64,000 nt of DNA from assembly GCF_021155765.1 (NCBI RefSeq), contig NC_060113.1:10831001-10895000 (forward strand), read 5' to 3'. Both the position numbers and the translations under genes were made by a program. Below are positions 32,185 through 43,062 of the stretch, one piece after another. The DNA comes from Diprion similis (lineage: Eukaryota; Arthropoda; Insecta; Hymenoptera; Diprionidae). The notes under the pieces are model-generated. The model saw only the letters and a program-made list of their open reading frames with translations, was not told where the DNA came from and did not search any database. How positions within the stretch are numbered: position 1 is the first letter of the stretch; each line of letters begins with the position of its first letter.

Positions 32185-32613
32185 CTACTCTTCGCGCACA
32201 GTATTAGCAATTATGCTATAGTTCTCATTAGCAGCTCTAACGTAAATATATTCATCGACTATGGAGAGATCCTGGTGAAAAAAGTATATCGGTTCCCACT
32301 CAATGTCTTCGAATCTGTATATCACTGATGGCTGTAATGGGATGTGTGGTTCACAGTGAGCCGGCTCGTCAGGTTGCGTGAGCAGGGAAATGTGACACTT
32401 GTGACAGTATTGAGGAAAATCAATCAAGTTGTTGAACGTTGATTTGAAATATGCGGTTCCTGGAGATTGCGGTCTGATTGATTGGTCACGTATGACTTGT
32501 TCGTAGCACTGATGGCACACGTTAAGAAAAATTGGTGGATGAAAGAATCGATTATCACCTTGATATATGTCGCAAGCGTAGAACTGATATGCGACGAACT
32601 TGTAGTAATACAT
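32185..32613 (-). CDS. 142-aa CxxC-rich protein (P1), intact
   Basis: Starts MYYYKFVAYQFYACD and contains CHQC and CHKC pairs about 45 residues apart, a probable zinc-binding module. TATAAAAT on the minus strand at 32,641-32,648 lies 28-35 bases before the ATG, leaving an extremely short leader. The gene points towards PolB and may be co-regulated with it. P2 has a copy with one TGA. No family recognised; a role in replication or transcription would fit its place beside PolB but is unproven. Confidence 0.7.
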   Translation of the reverse strand: MYYYKFVAYQFYACDIYQGDNRFFHPPIFLNVCHQCYEQVIRDQSIRPQSPGTAYFKSTFNNLIDFPQYCHKCHISLLTQPDEPAHCEPHIPLQPSVIYRFEDIEWEPIYFFHQDLSIVDEYIYVRAANENYSIIANTVREE

Positions 32614-32799
32614 TGTAGGGATGCGAGATAGCAGTGCAACATTTTATATTGTATGAGGGGAGTGGAGGGAGAAGCGTTGTATAATTGCATGGTAATAATG
32701 TATTGACATGGGTAGCCTTTTGAATGGCCAGGGTTGAGCGAATGCGGTGGGGAACGGTATCAGAACGTCGTTGCGAAAAAAAATGCTAGATGGATTATC

Positions 32800-33141
32800 A
32801 TGGTGGAACAAAATACGAGCGATTATGAGTCCGAGGATGAGCGATGCAGCAAACATGTGCTTGTAAGATCGGTAGAAATTGGTGCGCTTACCAAACGAAT
32901 GAAGAGACTTTGTCTGGTGACTGCTGGGTACGAGACTGATGAACAGCTGTTGTGTCCAGGTTGTGCGGATGCTTATGATATACCGGTAGAGGATGGATTG
33001 GCATTTATACGTCATACGACTTATAGCAGCGCTGAAGATGCATCAAGTTGGCCAAATCAACCGCAGAATTGTGGATTGTGTAAGGATAGTTTGGATTTAA
33101 TAATACCAAGCAGTATATGTATATATTGCACAACGAAATAA
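32800..33141 (+). CDS. 113-aa CxxC protein (P1), intact
   Basis: Met at 32,800 (MVEQNTSDYESEDE). The frame is open upstream, but P2 and the acidic N-terminus favour this start. CPGC, CGLC and CIYC pairs suggest one or two zinc sites; the end is CTTK. Divergent from the 142-aa gene. Intact in both P1 and P2 (35,922-36,263), with few differences, which argues for coding constraint. Function unknown. Confidence 0.72.
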   Translation: MVEQNTSDYESEDERCSKHVLVRSVEIGALTKRMKRLCLVTAGYETDEQLLCPGCADAYDIPVEDGLAFIRHTTYSSAEDASSWPNQPQNCGLCKDSLDLIIPSSICIYCTTK

Positions 33142-33299
33142 AGACATATCATAACACTACATTGTTTTTATTAATTTTTTACAGGGACTACAAGTTATTG
33201 AGCGGTAAAAAACGGCTGGAACACGAACTAAAAGTTAATGAGCGGTAAAAATCAATCCCGCTAGAATATGACTACAGTATAGGGGAGGTGAACAAATTA

Positions 33300-34226
33300 T
33301 TAATTTTGATCGGGTGTGGATGTTTGATTCATTTTAAGTCTGGAGATATAATCCATTAATCTACGGTTCTGCTCCATAAGTTGTTGTATGACGACAGTGG
33401 CGTTTTCAGGTTTTGATACATTGCGCTCTGGTTCGATGGTGGTTGTTTGGATGGGAGTGAACGTCGTTGGGGGTGATGTCTGGTCCTCTGTTGAATTGTC
33501 ACAATCTAGATTAAAATGATTCGTCAGTTTTTGGAATGAGCGTATAATAAACTTGAGTTTCGAGTTGATTTTGATCGTAACGAGAGTACGAAAGTAAGAG
33601 GCGATGGTGAAAGGTTTTTCGATTGACTCTGAAAAAATAAGATTGGTATAATATCAAATTTTTGCTAGACCTTCTGCACTCAAAAGTTGATAATTAGGAC
33701 TCACCGGCGGGTTCGGTGGTTGTGGTGATTATTGGGGTGGTGCCGTTTGGCACTGCGATGATTGTTGACGCAGTAGTCGATGATGTCACAGTTCGGGCTA
33801 CAACGGTGATAGCTTACATTACGCATAAAACATGGTAAAAGACTTGCGTGGGTTGAAGATTGAGAATACTCACATCGTGAGGTGGTCGAAATTGTTGTTG
33901 TTGTTGGGCGGTGTAGAAGTTTGTGGGCAGTAGCAAAATGTGCTGTGGAGGGTAATAAAAAAATTGCTTTAAGGTGTGCACAAAAAGGGTATAGTAATGA
34001 GGTGATAGTTACCTCCGGCAAAAGTACGATTGAATTTCATCGTGGTTTTGTGAGGATCGATGCTTTCACTAACGTCAATGTGTACAACTTTTCCATCACC
34101 ATGCATCCTGGCGTCCGGGGAGTGATAGGAGACGTCGAGGTGACTGAAGTTCGACGATACTTGTTCACCGAGCGGTCGAGCAGCCGCTAGGGTGATGAAG
34201 CCGAAGATTGTGACTACGGAGTACAT
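33300..34226 (-). CDS. secreted, four-exon Ser/Thr-rich protein (P1), intact when spliced
   Basis: Exons by splice signals: 34,013-34,226, 33,874-33,942, 33,705-33,812 and 33,300-33,628, with donors GTAACT, GTGAGT, GTGAGT and AG acceptors. Lengths 214+69+108+329 sum to 720, an exact frame of 239 aa plus stop. The N-terminus MYSVVTIFGFITLAAA is a signal peptide. The middle is Thr/Ser-rich (PTTTTISTTS and ITTTTEPA), as in mucin-like stalks, with several N-x-S/T sites. The C-terminus is a probable coiled coil (IQQLMEQNRRLMDYI). No transmembrane helix. Intron positions are conserved in P2. An extracellular or virion attachment role is inference. Confidence 0.72.
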
Positions 34227-34471
34227 GATCGTGATGCGGTGCAATAATTAGACTGTAAGCATCTGCAGCAAGACTATGCGCTTTATAGTATGAATTTGGC
34301 GGGTGCGGGGAAGTGCATCTCTGATGACTGTGTGCTAATAAGGGTAGGCGAATGTAGAAATAGCAGATTCGCGAGGTGCACGTTACATTGTTAGAAATAA
34401 CTGCAACTTTGTTGGCGGGTGGGAGTAGATGCATTGAAATTGGGCTGCTGGCCAGGTGACATTGTATGCGC

Positions 34472-34932
34472 TGTTATTTTGGGATGCGCTAAATCACGAA
34501 AAACCGACAGGTTTATGCGAAGGGGTTACTCGGGCGACATTGTAAGTTTTTCGTGAAAACAAGGTAATTTTGGAGGACAGGTTTATGTGGAAGTTAAAAT
34601 CCGCCTCGGTGTATTAATTGAACAGCTGGCCAGATGCAGCTGAACGGAGTTCTACTTACCATTGCACTCTCTGATGGTAATCACACGCGATGGTATTCAA
34701 CCACTGATGATAACACTCAGGGGGGTTGAGATCCGCGGGGGTTGAGAACCGCAGGTTGAGAACCACGGTCACACACACACACACACGCACACACCTCACA
34801 CGGACACACACGCGGTGATCCAGAACCAACATATCCACGTTAAGTCAGCTTAGGCCGGTCACACGGACGCACGCACACCTCACACGGACACACGCACACG
34901 CGGTGATCCAGAACCAACATACTACTGCTACT
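34472..34932 (-). repeat. P1 right terminal inverted repeat
   Basis: About 460 bp, inverted partner of 19,795-20,269, ending ...CATACTACTGCTACT. It abuts P2 directly at 34,933, where P2 starts inside exon 1 of its secreted-protein gene. The 34,227-34,471 spacer between repeat and gene has no supported ORF and presumably contains the promoter. Confidence 0.9.
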
Positions 34933-35710
34933 CACGGTGATGGTAAAGTCGTTCACATAGACGTCAGTGAAGGGACCGACCCTTACGAAACTACGATGAA
35001 ATTCAATTGGACTTTTGCTGAAGGTAGCTATTACCTCATTACTATACCCTTTTTGTGCACACCTTAAAGCAATTTTTTTATGACCCTCCACAGCACATTT
35101 TGGTACTGCCCACAAACTTCTACACCGCCCAACCACAACGACCATTGCGACCACCTCACGATGTGAGTATTCTCAATCTTCAGCCTACGCAAGTCTTTCA
35201 CCATGTTTTTGCGTAATGTGAGCTATTTCCGTTGTAGCCGAAACTGTAATATCATCAACTACTGCTTCAACAATCAGCTCAGTGCCAAACGACACCACTC
35301 CAATAATTAACACAACCGCCGAACCCGCCGGTGAGTCCTAATTATCCGCTATTCAGTGCAGAAGGTCTATCAAAAATTTGATACCATACCAATATTATTT
35401 TTTCAGAGTCATTCGAAAAACCTTTCACCATCGCCTCTTACTTTCAAACTCTCGTTACGATCAAAATCGACTCGAAACTCAAGTTTATTATACGCTCATT
35501 CAAAAACTTACGAATCATTTTAATCTAGATTGTAACAATTCAACAGAGAACCAGACATCACCCCCAACGACGTTCACTCCCATCCGAACAACCACCACCG
35601 AACCGGAGCGCAATGTATCAAAACCTGAAGACGACACTGCCATCATACAACAACTTATGGACGAGAACCGTCGATTGATGGATTATATCTCCAGACTTAA
35701 AATGAATTGA
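34933..35710 (+). pseudogene. secreted four-exon protein, 5' truncated (P2)
   Basis: Exon 1 begins in the middle (HGDGKVVHIDVSE) at the P1/P2 junction, so the signal peptide is gone. Splice sites are conserved: exon 1 ends at 35,023, exon 2 is 35,094-35,162, exon 3 is 35,223-35,330, exon 4 starts at 35,407. Exon 4 has a frame break near 35,500. The C-terminal coiled-coil part remains readable (IQQLMDENRRLMDYI) and stops slightly earlier than in P1. Confidence 0.72.
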
Positions 35711-35742
35711 ACTTCCACACCCGATCAAAATTAATAATTTGT

Positions 35743-35767
35743 CCCCCCCCCCCCCCCCCCCCCCCCC
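35743..35767 (+). repeat. 25-base poly-C run
   Basis: Twenty-five consecutive C residues in P2, where P1 has only a four-base run at the matching place (GGGG near 33,283 on the plus strand). It lies just after the secreted gene. It may be a real homopolymer expansion or a sequencing/assembly artefact. Confidence 0.9.
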
Positions 35768-35921
35768 ATACTGTAGTCATATTCTAGCGGGATTGTTTTT
35801 TACCGCTGAATAACTTGTAGCCCGTGTGAAAAATTATCATGTTCCAGCGGTTTTTTACCGCTCAATAACTTGTAGTCCGGGTGAAAAATTAATAAAAACA
35901 ATATAGTGTTATAATATTTTT

Positions 35922-36263
35922 TTATTTCGATGCGCAATATATACATATACTGCTTGGTATTATCAAATCCGAACTATCCTTACACAATCCACAATTCTGC
36001 GGTTGATTTGGCCAACTTGATGCATCTTCAGCGCTGCTATAAGTTGTATGACGTATGAATGTTAATACATCCTCTACCGGTATATCATAAGCATCCGCAC
36101 ATCCTGGACACAACAGCTGTTCATCAGTCTCGTACCCAGCAGTCACTAGGCAAACTCTCTTCATTCGTTTCGTAAGCGCACCAATTTCTACCGATCTTAC
36201 AAGTACATGTTTGCTGCATCGCTCATCCTCGGACTCATAATCGCTCGTATTTTGTTCCACCAT
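35922..36263 (-). CDS. 113-aa CxxC protein (P2), intact
   Basis: Counterpart of 32,800-33,141 with the same MVEQNTSDYESEDE start and CPGC, CGLC and CIYC pairs, ending CASK. A few substitutions only and no breaks. It is one of the few P2 genes still open from start to stop. Role unknown. Confidence 0.72.
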   Translation of the reverse strand: MVEQNTSDYESEDERCSKHVLVRSVEIGALTKRMKRVCLVTAGYETDEQLLCPGCADAYDIPVEDVLTFIRHTTYSSAEDASSWPNQPQNCGLCKDSSDLIIPSSICIYCASK

Positions 36264-36433
36264 GATAATCCATCTAGCATTTTTTTCCGCAACGACGTTC
36301 TTATACCGTTCCCCACCGCATTCGCTTCACCCTCGCCATTGGAAAGGTTACCCATGTCAATACATTATTACCATGCAATTATACAACGCTTTGTCACCGC
36401 CCGAAAGGCTTCCCCCACCACTCCTCACCTCAA

Positions 36434-36468
36434 TATAAAAAGCTGCACTGCTATCTCGCATCCTCACA
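36434..36468 (+). promoter_or_regulatory. TATA box and initiator of the 142-aa gene (P2)
   Basis: TATAAAAA at 36,434-36,441, then CCTCACAATG with an initiator-like TCACA whose A (36,466) is 32 bases downstream of the TATA start and only three bases before the ATG at 36,469. P1 has the same layout on the other strand. The predicted leader is almost absent. Confidence 0.55.
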
Positions 36469-36897
36469 ATGTATTACTACAAGTTCGTCGCATATCAGTT
36501 CTACGCTTGCGACATATATCAAGGTGATAATCGATTCTTTCATCCACCAATTTTTCTGAACGTGTGCCATCAGTGCTACGAACAAGTCATACGTGACCAA
36601 TCAATCAGACCACGATCTCTAGGAACCGCATATTTCAAATCAACGTTCAACAACTTGATTGATTTTCCTCAATACTGTCACAAGTGTCACATTTCCCTGC
36701 TCACGCAATCTGACGAGCCAGCTCGTTGCGAACCACGCATCCCATTACAGTCATCAGTAATATACAGATTCGAAGACATCGAGTGAGAACCAATATACTT
36801 TTTCCACCAGGATCTCTCCGTAGTTGATGAATATATTTACGTTAGAGCTGCTAATGAGAACTATAGCATAATTGATAATACTTTGCGCGAAGAGTAG
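36469..36897 (+). pseudogene. 142-aa CxxC-rich protein (P2), one stop
   Basis: Same start (MYYYKFVAYQFYACD) and CHQC and CHKC pairs as the P1 copy. A TGA at about 36,784 (FEDIE then stop, Trp in P1) cuts it at codon 106; the remainder is readable in frame to the TAG at 36,895-36,897. Confidence 0.7.
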
Positions 36898-36967
36898 CTG
36901 CGAGTTGAATCGTACATTGTATCACGAGTGCTGTTCATATAATTTTCGCAACTTGTTTGGAGGCACA

Positions 36968-39900
36968 ATGACAAACTGGTTCGACGAGTTTCATAACGTA
37001 ATTGATAAATTGGACATTGCATACCAGCGACTCACTACGGACTCCAATGTAGATCTCGCTTCGCAGTGGAGCACTATTAGTCTTAAACTTCTAAAAACCC
37101 TCAACGACTTTAACAGAGATCGAACCACCAGTTTTGCCGATAAACGAAGGATTCAGACTACCATTGTTAAATTGACCTCTCAACGTGCTGTGTTAAACCA
37201 TTCGATTCGAGGCGGCTCGCACGACGCTCCGGCCATTCAATGGGATGATTTGGAATCTGCGTTCGAGAAGCGTTTGATCACCGGGGTAATCACCAACTTT
37301 CGAATCAGCGATCTGAAACTATTCCTTACAGCTGTATACACCGTTATTTTCGAGAAACTCAACACATTGCTTTGCCAGCATCACCATCTGAAAGTCAACA
37401 CCACGCTATCTGCAACTTTTGTCCTGGATGTGAAATCCGAAACAAAATTCTTCCATACAAAGAACGCCACTTTCCGATCAACTTCGAATCTAGCGAAATG
37501 GTACGAAGAGTATGTTGCATCACCTCTACTGGCTCAAATGAAGAATATCAGGAGCGCGATAGTGGCTGGGCCTTGATAAGTGTAGATAATTTATTAGTTA
37601 ACATTAACAAGTATGAGCCGTTGATAGGTTCGATGTGAATAGACTTGCCGAGCGATATTAAGGTTGAAAAGGCCGTGGTTCACGTTCAAAATGCCGATAA
37701 GGCTTGTTTTGCTTGGGCTTGCGTATCCGCTCGACATCCTGCTGCTTCACACGCGAATCGAGTGACTTCCTACCCCCATTACAATCAAGTATTCAATTTC
37801 ACTGGCATCAAATTCCCCACAAAATTAAACAATATTCCGAAATTTGAAAAACTTAATAATATTTCCGTGAATGTATATATTCTGGAGAAACGGGGCAAGC
37901 GGCATCAAGTCTTACCACTCCTCATCAGTCAGCATGAAAATCCAAATATCGAACACATCAACTTGCTTATGCTACACGGTGAAAACCTTGACGATGAATT
38001 CCTTCATGAAAGAACACACTTCTGTTGGATTAAAAATTTATCGCGACTAGTCGATCGTCAATTGAATGCACGTACGCATGCAATCCATGTTTGTGATCGA
38101 TGTTTACATTTCTTCCACTCCGAAGCAAAATTGCTCGCGCACAGGCTTGATTGCAGTTCAGATACACCTTGTAAACTGACGCTTTTAGATCAGTCCAACA
38201 AGTAGTTAAAGTTTAAGAATTACTCGAACAAAATGCAAGTACCATACATAGTTGACGCAGATCTTAAGTGTTTGTTGGAGAATTCCTCACAGTTTTCTGA
38301 ATCATCGCATGCGAAGGTATATCAGAAACATGTACCATATTGCGTAGGTTATTATTCTAAATGTAGTCACGATGAGTCGCTATCATACTACAATTCCTAT
38401 CGAGGTGTCGATTGTCAGAAATGGTTAGCCCATCAATTACACGGAATCGCAGTCAGGGTAGCTGAATACTTCAATCAAAAGAAACCTATGTATCAATTGT
38501 CTGGTCAACAACAGACTGAATTCGAAAAGGCTGAAGTATGTCACATTTGCGAGCTAAAATTTGTGCATCTAAATGATCGCGTGGAGGATCATTGTCATGT
38601 TACAGGACTATATCGCGGGCCTGCACATTCAAATTGTTATCTAAATTACAAACTCAATCACACCGTACACGTTGTATTCCACAACTTGAGTGGTTACGAT
38701 GCGCACTTCATAATCGGTGAATTGGCTAATATTGAATCATCCTCGCTCAGTGTTCTACCAATTACCTAAGAAAAGTACATAGCATTCACTCAGACGTTTC
38801 ACAGCCTCGCCGTAAGACTTCAATTCATCGATTCTTATCGGCATATGAGTTCGAGTTCAGCCGAACTAAGCTCTTACCTGCGGCACAATAATTTAACGAA
38901 TTCGAAATGTCAATTCCCTAACGCCACAGATTCGCATTTCAATCTTCTAACCTGCAAAGGGATATTTCCGGATGATTACGTGAACGAAGCTGACCGAATG
39001 AACGAACGCTCATTACCCTCGAAAGAATCATTTTATAACGTATTGAACGACTAAAATATTGAAGACGAAGACTATGCTCATGCACAGAACGTTTGACACA
39101 GTTCCAATGTAACAACATTGGGCGAGTATAGTGATTTGTCACTGAAAATTGACGTCATGCTCCTTGCAGACGTCTTTCAAAATTTCCGCGATAATTGCCT
39201 CCGAATATATAAGCTAGATCCAGCACAATACTGTACTTTACCTGGTTTTACTTGGGATTGCATGCTTTTCCACACAAAAATTCATCTGGAATTGCTCACG
39301 GACGTTGATATGCTGCTGTTCATTGTAGGAGGTTTGCGTGGAGGATTGAGTCAATGCTCGAATCGATACAGTAAAGCAAATAATAAATACATGACAGACT
39401 ACAATCCACAGTTGGAAACCAAATCATTGCTCTACTTGGATGTAAATAATTTATATGGTCGGGCGATGTCTCAGTACCTGCGTTGTAGAAATTTTGAATG
39501 GGTGCATCGAGTACATGATTTTGATTTCATGCACGTCGGTGAAGAGTCTGATGATGGATACATATTGGAGGTAGATTTAGAATACCCCGCCAATGTTCAC
39601 GTATTACATCAAGACTCACCCTTTTGTCCAAATCATCAAGAACCGCCCGGTGGGAAAACTCCTAAACTTTTAGCTACGTTGCAGAACAAGACACGTTATG
39701 TTATACATTATCGTATTTTGCAACAGTGTGTGAAAAACGGTTCGATATAGCGTAAAATTCATAGAATATTGCAATTCAAACAATCAGCATCGTTGAAGAG
39801 TTATATTGATTTGAACACGGCGTTGAGAGCCAAAAGTGCCAACAAATTCGAATAGAATCTATACAAACTGATGAACAACGCGGTATTTGGTGAAACGATG

Positions 39901-40258
39901 GAAAATGTTCGTAAATATTCCGACGTCAAGTTAGCGCAAAAATGGCATGGACGTTACGGTGCCAAAACACTCATATCGCGACCAAATTTCCATAGTCGGA
40001 GTATATTCGATGAAAATTTCGTCGCGATCGCGAGCTGAACAGGCTCGAAGTGATATTTAACAAGCCAATGTACGCCGGAATGGTCATTCTAGATTCATCC
40101 AAAATTCGCGTTCACGACTTTTACTATTTTTTTATGTTACCAAAGTTGAAATCAAATTGTCAGTTAATGTATACCGATACGGATAGTCTCATTTATGAAA
40201 TGAAATCTTGCGACGTTTATGAATTCATTCGCAATAATATTGACAGATTCGACACCAG
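36968..40258 (+). pseudogene. protein-primed DNA polymerase B (P2), C-terminally deleted
   Basis: Begins MTNWFDEFHN and follows the P1 order: N-terminal domain, Exo I (altered to VDADLKCLLE, so the DxE pair is damaged), HNH-like finger, Exo II, Exo III YLKIDVM-type (SLKIDVM), motif A YLDVNNLYG, motif B region, motif [10 protein letters not shown]. Several private stops and frameshifts, plus the TAG after KNGSI shared with P1. At about 40,258 the sequence passes without a break into the integrase tail on the other strand, so the thumb is missing. It cannot make a polymerase. Confidence 0.9.
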
Positions 40259-40261
40259 AGA

Positions 40262-41182
40262 TTATCCTGCATTGTCTTTATTTATCCAAGAATTATGTGA
40301 TTCATCCAGACCCAACCACTTCACAAACACCTTATTACCTTTCCTTTTCAAAACTTTCTCTACTGAATATATGTCGGGATATTTCACGGAATCCAGTTCT
40401 TGTTCATAGAAACCCCCCTGGATTGGGTTTGACTGCTGATCTATCAGAAGATAAGTTCGCGGATTTGTGTTTCGTACTTTTTGAATCTTGAAAATTTCGG
40501 TCGACCAATTTGGTGTGTAACCTTTCGCGAATATCGTCTTGTACTTGCTAACTCTCACAAAATCTCCTACTTTATATTTTGCTGGCTTAACTTGTTTAAC
40601 GTTGCTGTAGACTGTTGCGAGTAACTGGTTTGCATTTTTACGATTCACTTTTATCGGTGCTATATCCGTGGTACGATGTTTGCTCTTATTGTATTCCGCC
40701 ACCAACTGTTGTATAATATCAATCCACTTGTATGATCCGTTCAGGCTAAATGATCGCCACATTTTATCCTTGAGTGTGCGATTCCAACGTTCTATGACCG
40801 ATGCCTTCATAGCGCTGTAGGTTGAGTAATGGTTGATGTGCTTTTTCATTCACTTTTTAAATTCAGCATTGAAAAATTCTTTACCGTCGTCTGATTGAAG
40901 ATTCTTATGTGAACGGCCGCTTTGAAGAACTTCTTTAAATCCATCGACAACCGATTGAGCACTCTTATTTTTCAGTGCCACAGCCCACGCAAATTTGGAT
41001 AACACGTCGATGACCGTTATAATGTAATTGAAATTCCGATTTATTTTGGCATACTGCCGCATTTCGACCAAATCCGCTTGCCACAAGCCATTAAAGCCTT
41101 TCACGATCACTCGTCGGCGCTTAAAGTTACGATGAGCCGGTGCATGTAGCTCTCTGACCAGCTGTATTTTCTCCCCACTCAT
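40262..41182 (-). pseudogene. integrase with chromodomain (P2), frameshifted
   Basis: Catalytic blocks are conserved (LWQADLVEM, LQSDDGKEFF, ASVIERWNRTL). The frame breaks near 40,850, between the second Asp and the Glu. The chromodomain (VFVKWLGLDESHNSW) is followed by the deletion junction with PolB. The upstream stop codon of the neighbouring gene is lost, so both genes read as one frame. Confidence 0.85.
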
Positions 41183-42302
41183 TCTTAAAACAATAATATC
41201 AGCTTTGCGTAATTCCTCCACTATTGAGATAATCTCATTCGTGTGAGCCGTGTTACCGGCAGCCTCGGAACGACTCAATAACCACAACCTGTCCACCAAC
41301 TCGTTTGGATCATCCCAATATGTATACTCCAATCGAGAATTCTTTCGCACGATATGTTTACTCGTGTTGAGACCTTCACCGAGTGCCGACCGACTTGGAA
41401 ATAACTTGCGTATAATGTTCCGATATTTGTAGGATTCATTACCGCATACTTGACCAGTTTTTAGATAGCCTCTTTTGTGGGCATTTGTAGAATCTATGAT
41501 GTTGCGATATTTACGAAGATCATCGTCCGTGTAAATATCTTCGTCGGGGATTTTCTCAAACATGAGTTCCAATATACCCGGAGTTGTTTTGAATCGCATG
41601 TTTTCAACGTTAGAATGATCTAGCTCAAAGTCAATCATGAAACCAGGGGCCCCATCATTATTGACAAATCTGATTCCGTAAACCGAATCCATTGTATTTG
41701 CCGTATCGCGAATTGAATTCATCACATAATTCTTGGCCAAAGTGCCAAAGTTTTCCTCGAACGCGCGTTCCATATGCGTTGAAGTATCAGGGTCAGCCAT
41801 CTGCTCCATCAACGCCGACCACGGCGATTCCGTATGAGATTCGGTGACTGGCCGTCGTGTAAACCGTTTCACGCAAGACGGGAATAGTTCGCTCAATCGT
41901 AACGTTCGCGTCATCTTCAATATCACTGCTTTCACGCGAATTGGGTGTAAATTTTTCCAGACCCCCTCTGCGTTGAAACACTTTCCTGACAAGCGATTGG
42001 CTCGGTTTTCGTATGCGATATTCTGAGTTTGGAGTCTGTTTGTAATAGTCCTAAGCCATGCTATTATCCAATTCATCATCATCATTTTCAGCAAACACTT
42101 CAGGCTTTATAGCATCCGCTTTGAACTCAGATGCCTTTGCTATAGCAGTCAGCGGCTCAACAATCGGTTTGGAAGTTCTCTCCATCGCTTCGCTGTCGGC
42201 TATGCGATCAGTTTTCAATGCTTGATATTTCTTCCTTACCGCATCGCTTGCTTCCACTATCTTGTGCTTCAAATCGGTCTCGGATTTCGATGTCTTCAGC
42301 AT
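41183..42302 (-). pseudogene. integrase-neighbour protein (P2), broken
   Basis: Starts MLKTSKSETDLKHK at 42,302. The frame is interrupted near 42,050-42,090 and again near 41,800-41,850, and the GDSP segment after APGFMI is deleted. The C-terminal part is open and runs through a Leu codon in place of the stop into the integrase at 41,182. Confidence 0.75.
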
Positions 42303-42361
42303 ACTTGAAGATGTTATAGGCACACATTCAGACGTAACACTGTTACCTCAGGCGGGTTACA

Positions 42362-43054
42362 TCACGTTTTTATGATAAATTCATTGAACCCTCTGCGATA
42401 TCGGCCGGAATTCATAGGACTATTTTTATCAGTCGTCAGAAATCCATACTTCGAACGCTAGCAGATGGAGCGAAATTTTTCAAATTCCGCATACTTCATA
42501 TCTGTATTCACATAATCATCGAATACATGCCGCAAGTTCTAAGCGTCTTGTTTGAAAAGAATTATGAAGTTTGCATCGTCACGAATCAGATGTTTGGGGA
42601 TCCTTGTGTATGTTTGACACAGATAGAAACAATCAACTGATTTATGTCGACCCATGCAGAAATATTCCCTAAGCACGTCCTGCTTATCACAGGCAATATC
42701 ATCGAAAATAAAAATCGTGTTCGGCTGGGATTGCTCCACCGAAGTTACGTCACAATTGTTGAAATAGGTAAGATAGGACACACCAGGTACACGATTCAAG
42801 ACCTTGCGTAAATATTCATATTTTGGCTGTGCCGAAGACTTGGAATATATGTATACATTCTGGAAACGTAATCCGTTGGGATTAATGAGAAGGCTGATAA
42901 CTACGTTGGTTTTTCCACAATTCGACGATCCGCAAATAATACTTCTTACGGATGTCGGTAATAGTTTACCGTGGCGATTAATTTTTGACACATGTTGCAC
43001 GTCGTTGTCCAAATTTTTGATTGGTAAAGTGACGGACTGTTTTATAAATTTCAT
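42362..43054 (-). pseudogene. packaging ATPase (P2), truncated by a stop
   Basis: ATG at 43,054 is intact (MKFIKQSVTLPIK). Walker A GSSNCGKT and Walker B IFIFDDIACD are intact. A stop after LFKQDA at 42,539 removes the last 60 or so codons, which are still readable to 42,362. The start lies eight bases from that of the divergent PLA2/protease gene. Confidence 0.85.
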
Positions 43055-43062
43055 GTTGTTGC

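Larger units (their letters stand above)
19795..34932 (+). mobile_element. Polinton P1, complete ends, genes partly broken
   Basis: 15.1 kb, a usual Polinton size. Left to right: small CxxC protein (+), spliced small protein (+), VDVQGF protein (-), MCP (-), 52-aa ORF (-), penton-like (-), PLA2/protease (-), ATPase (+), integrase-neighbour protein (+), integrase (+), PolB (-), CxxC protein (-), CxxC protein (+), secreted spliced protein (-). Apparently intact: MCP, 52-aa ORF, integrase-neighbour protein, integrase, both CxxC proteins and the secreted gene. Broken: the small CxxC gene at the left end, spliced small gene, VDVQGF protein, penton, PLA2/protease, ATPase and PolB. Confidence 0.93.

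Noticed and set aside
34933-34938. P1 as a simple nested insertion into P2
   Set aside because: The six bases after P1 (CACGGT) do not match those before it (GTGAGC), and no P2 sequence lies left of P1.
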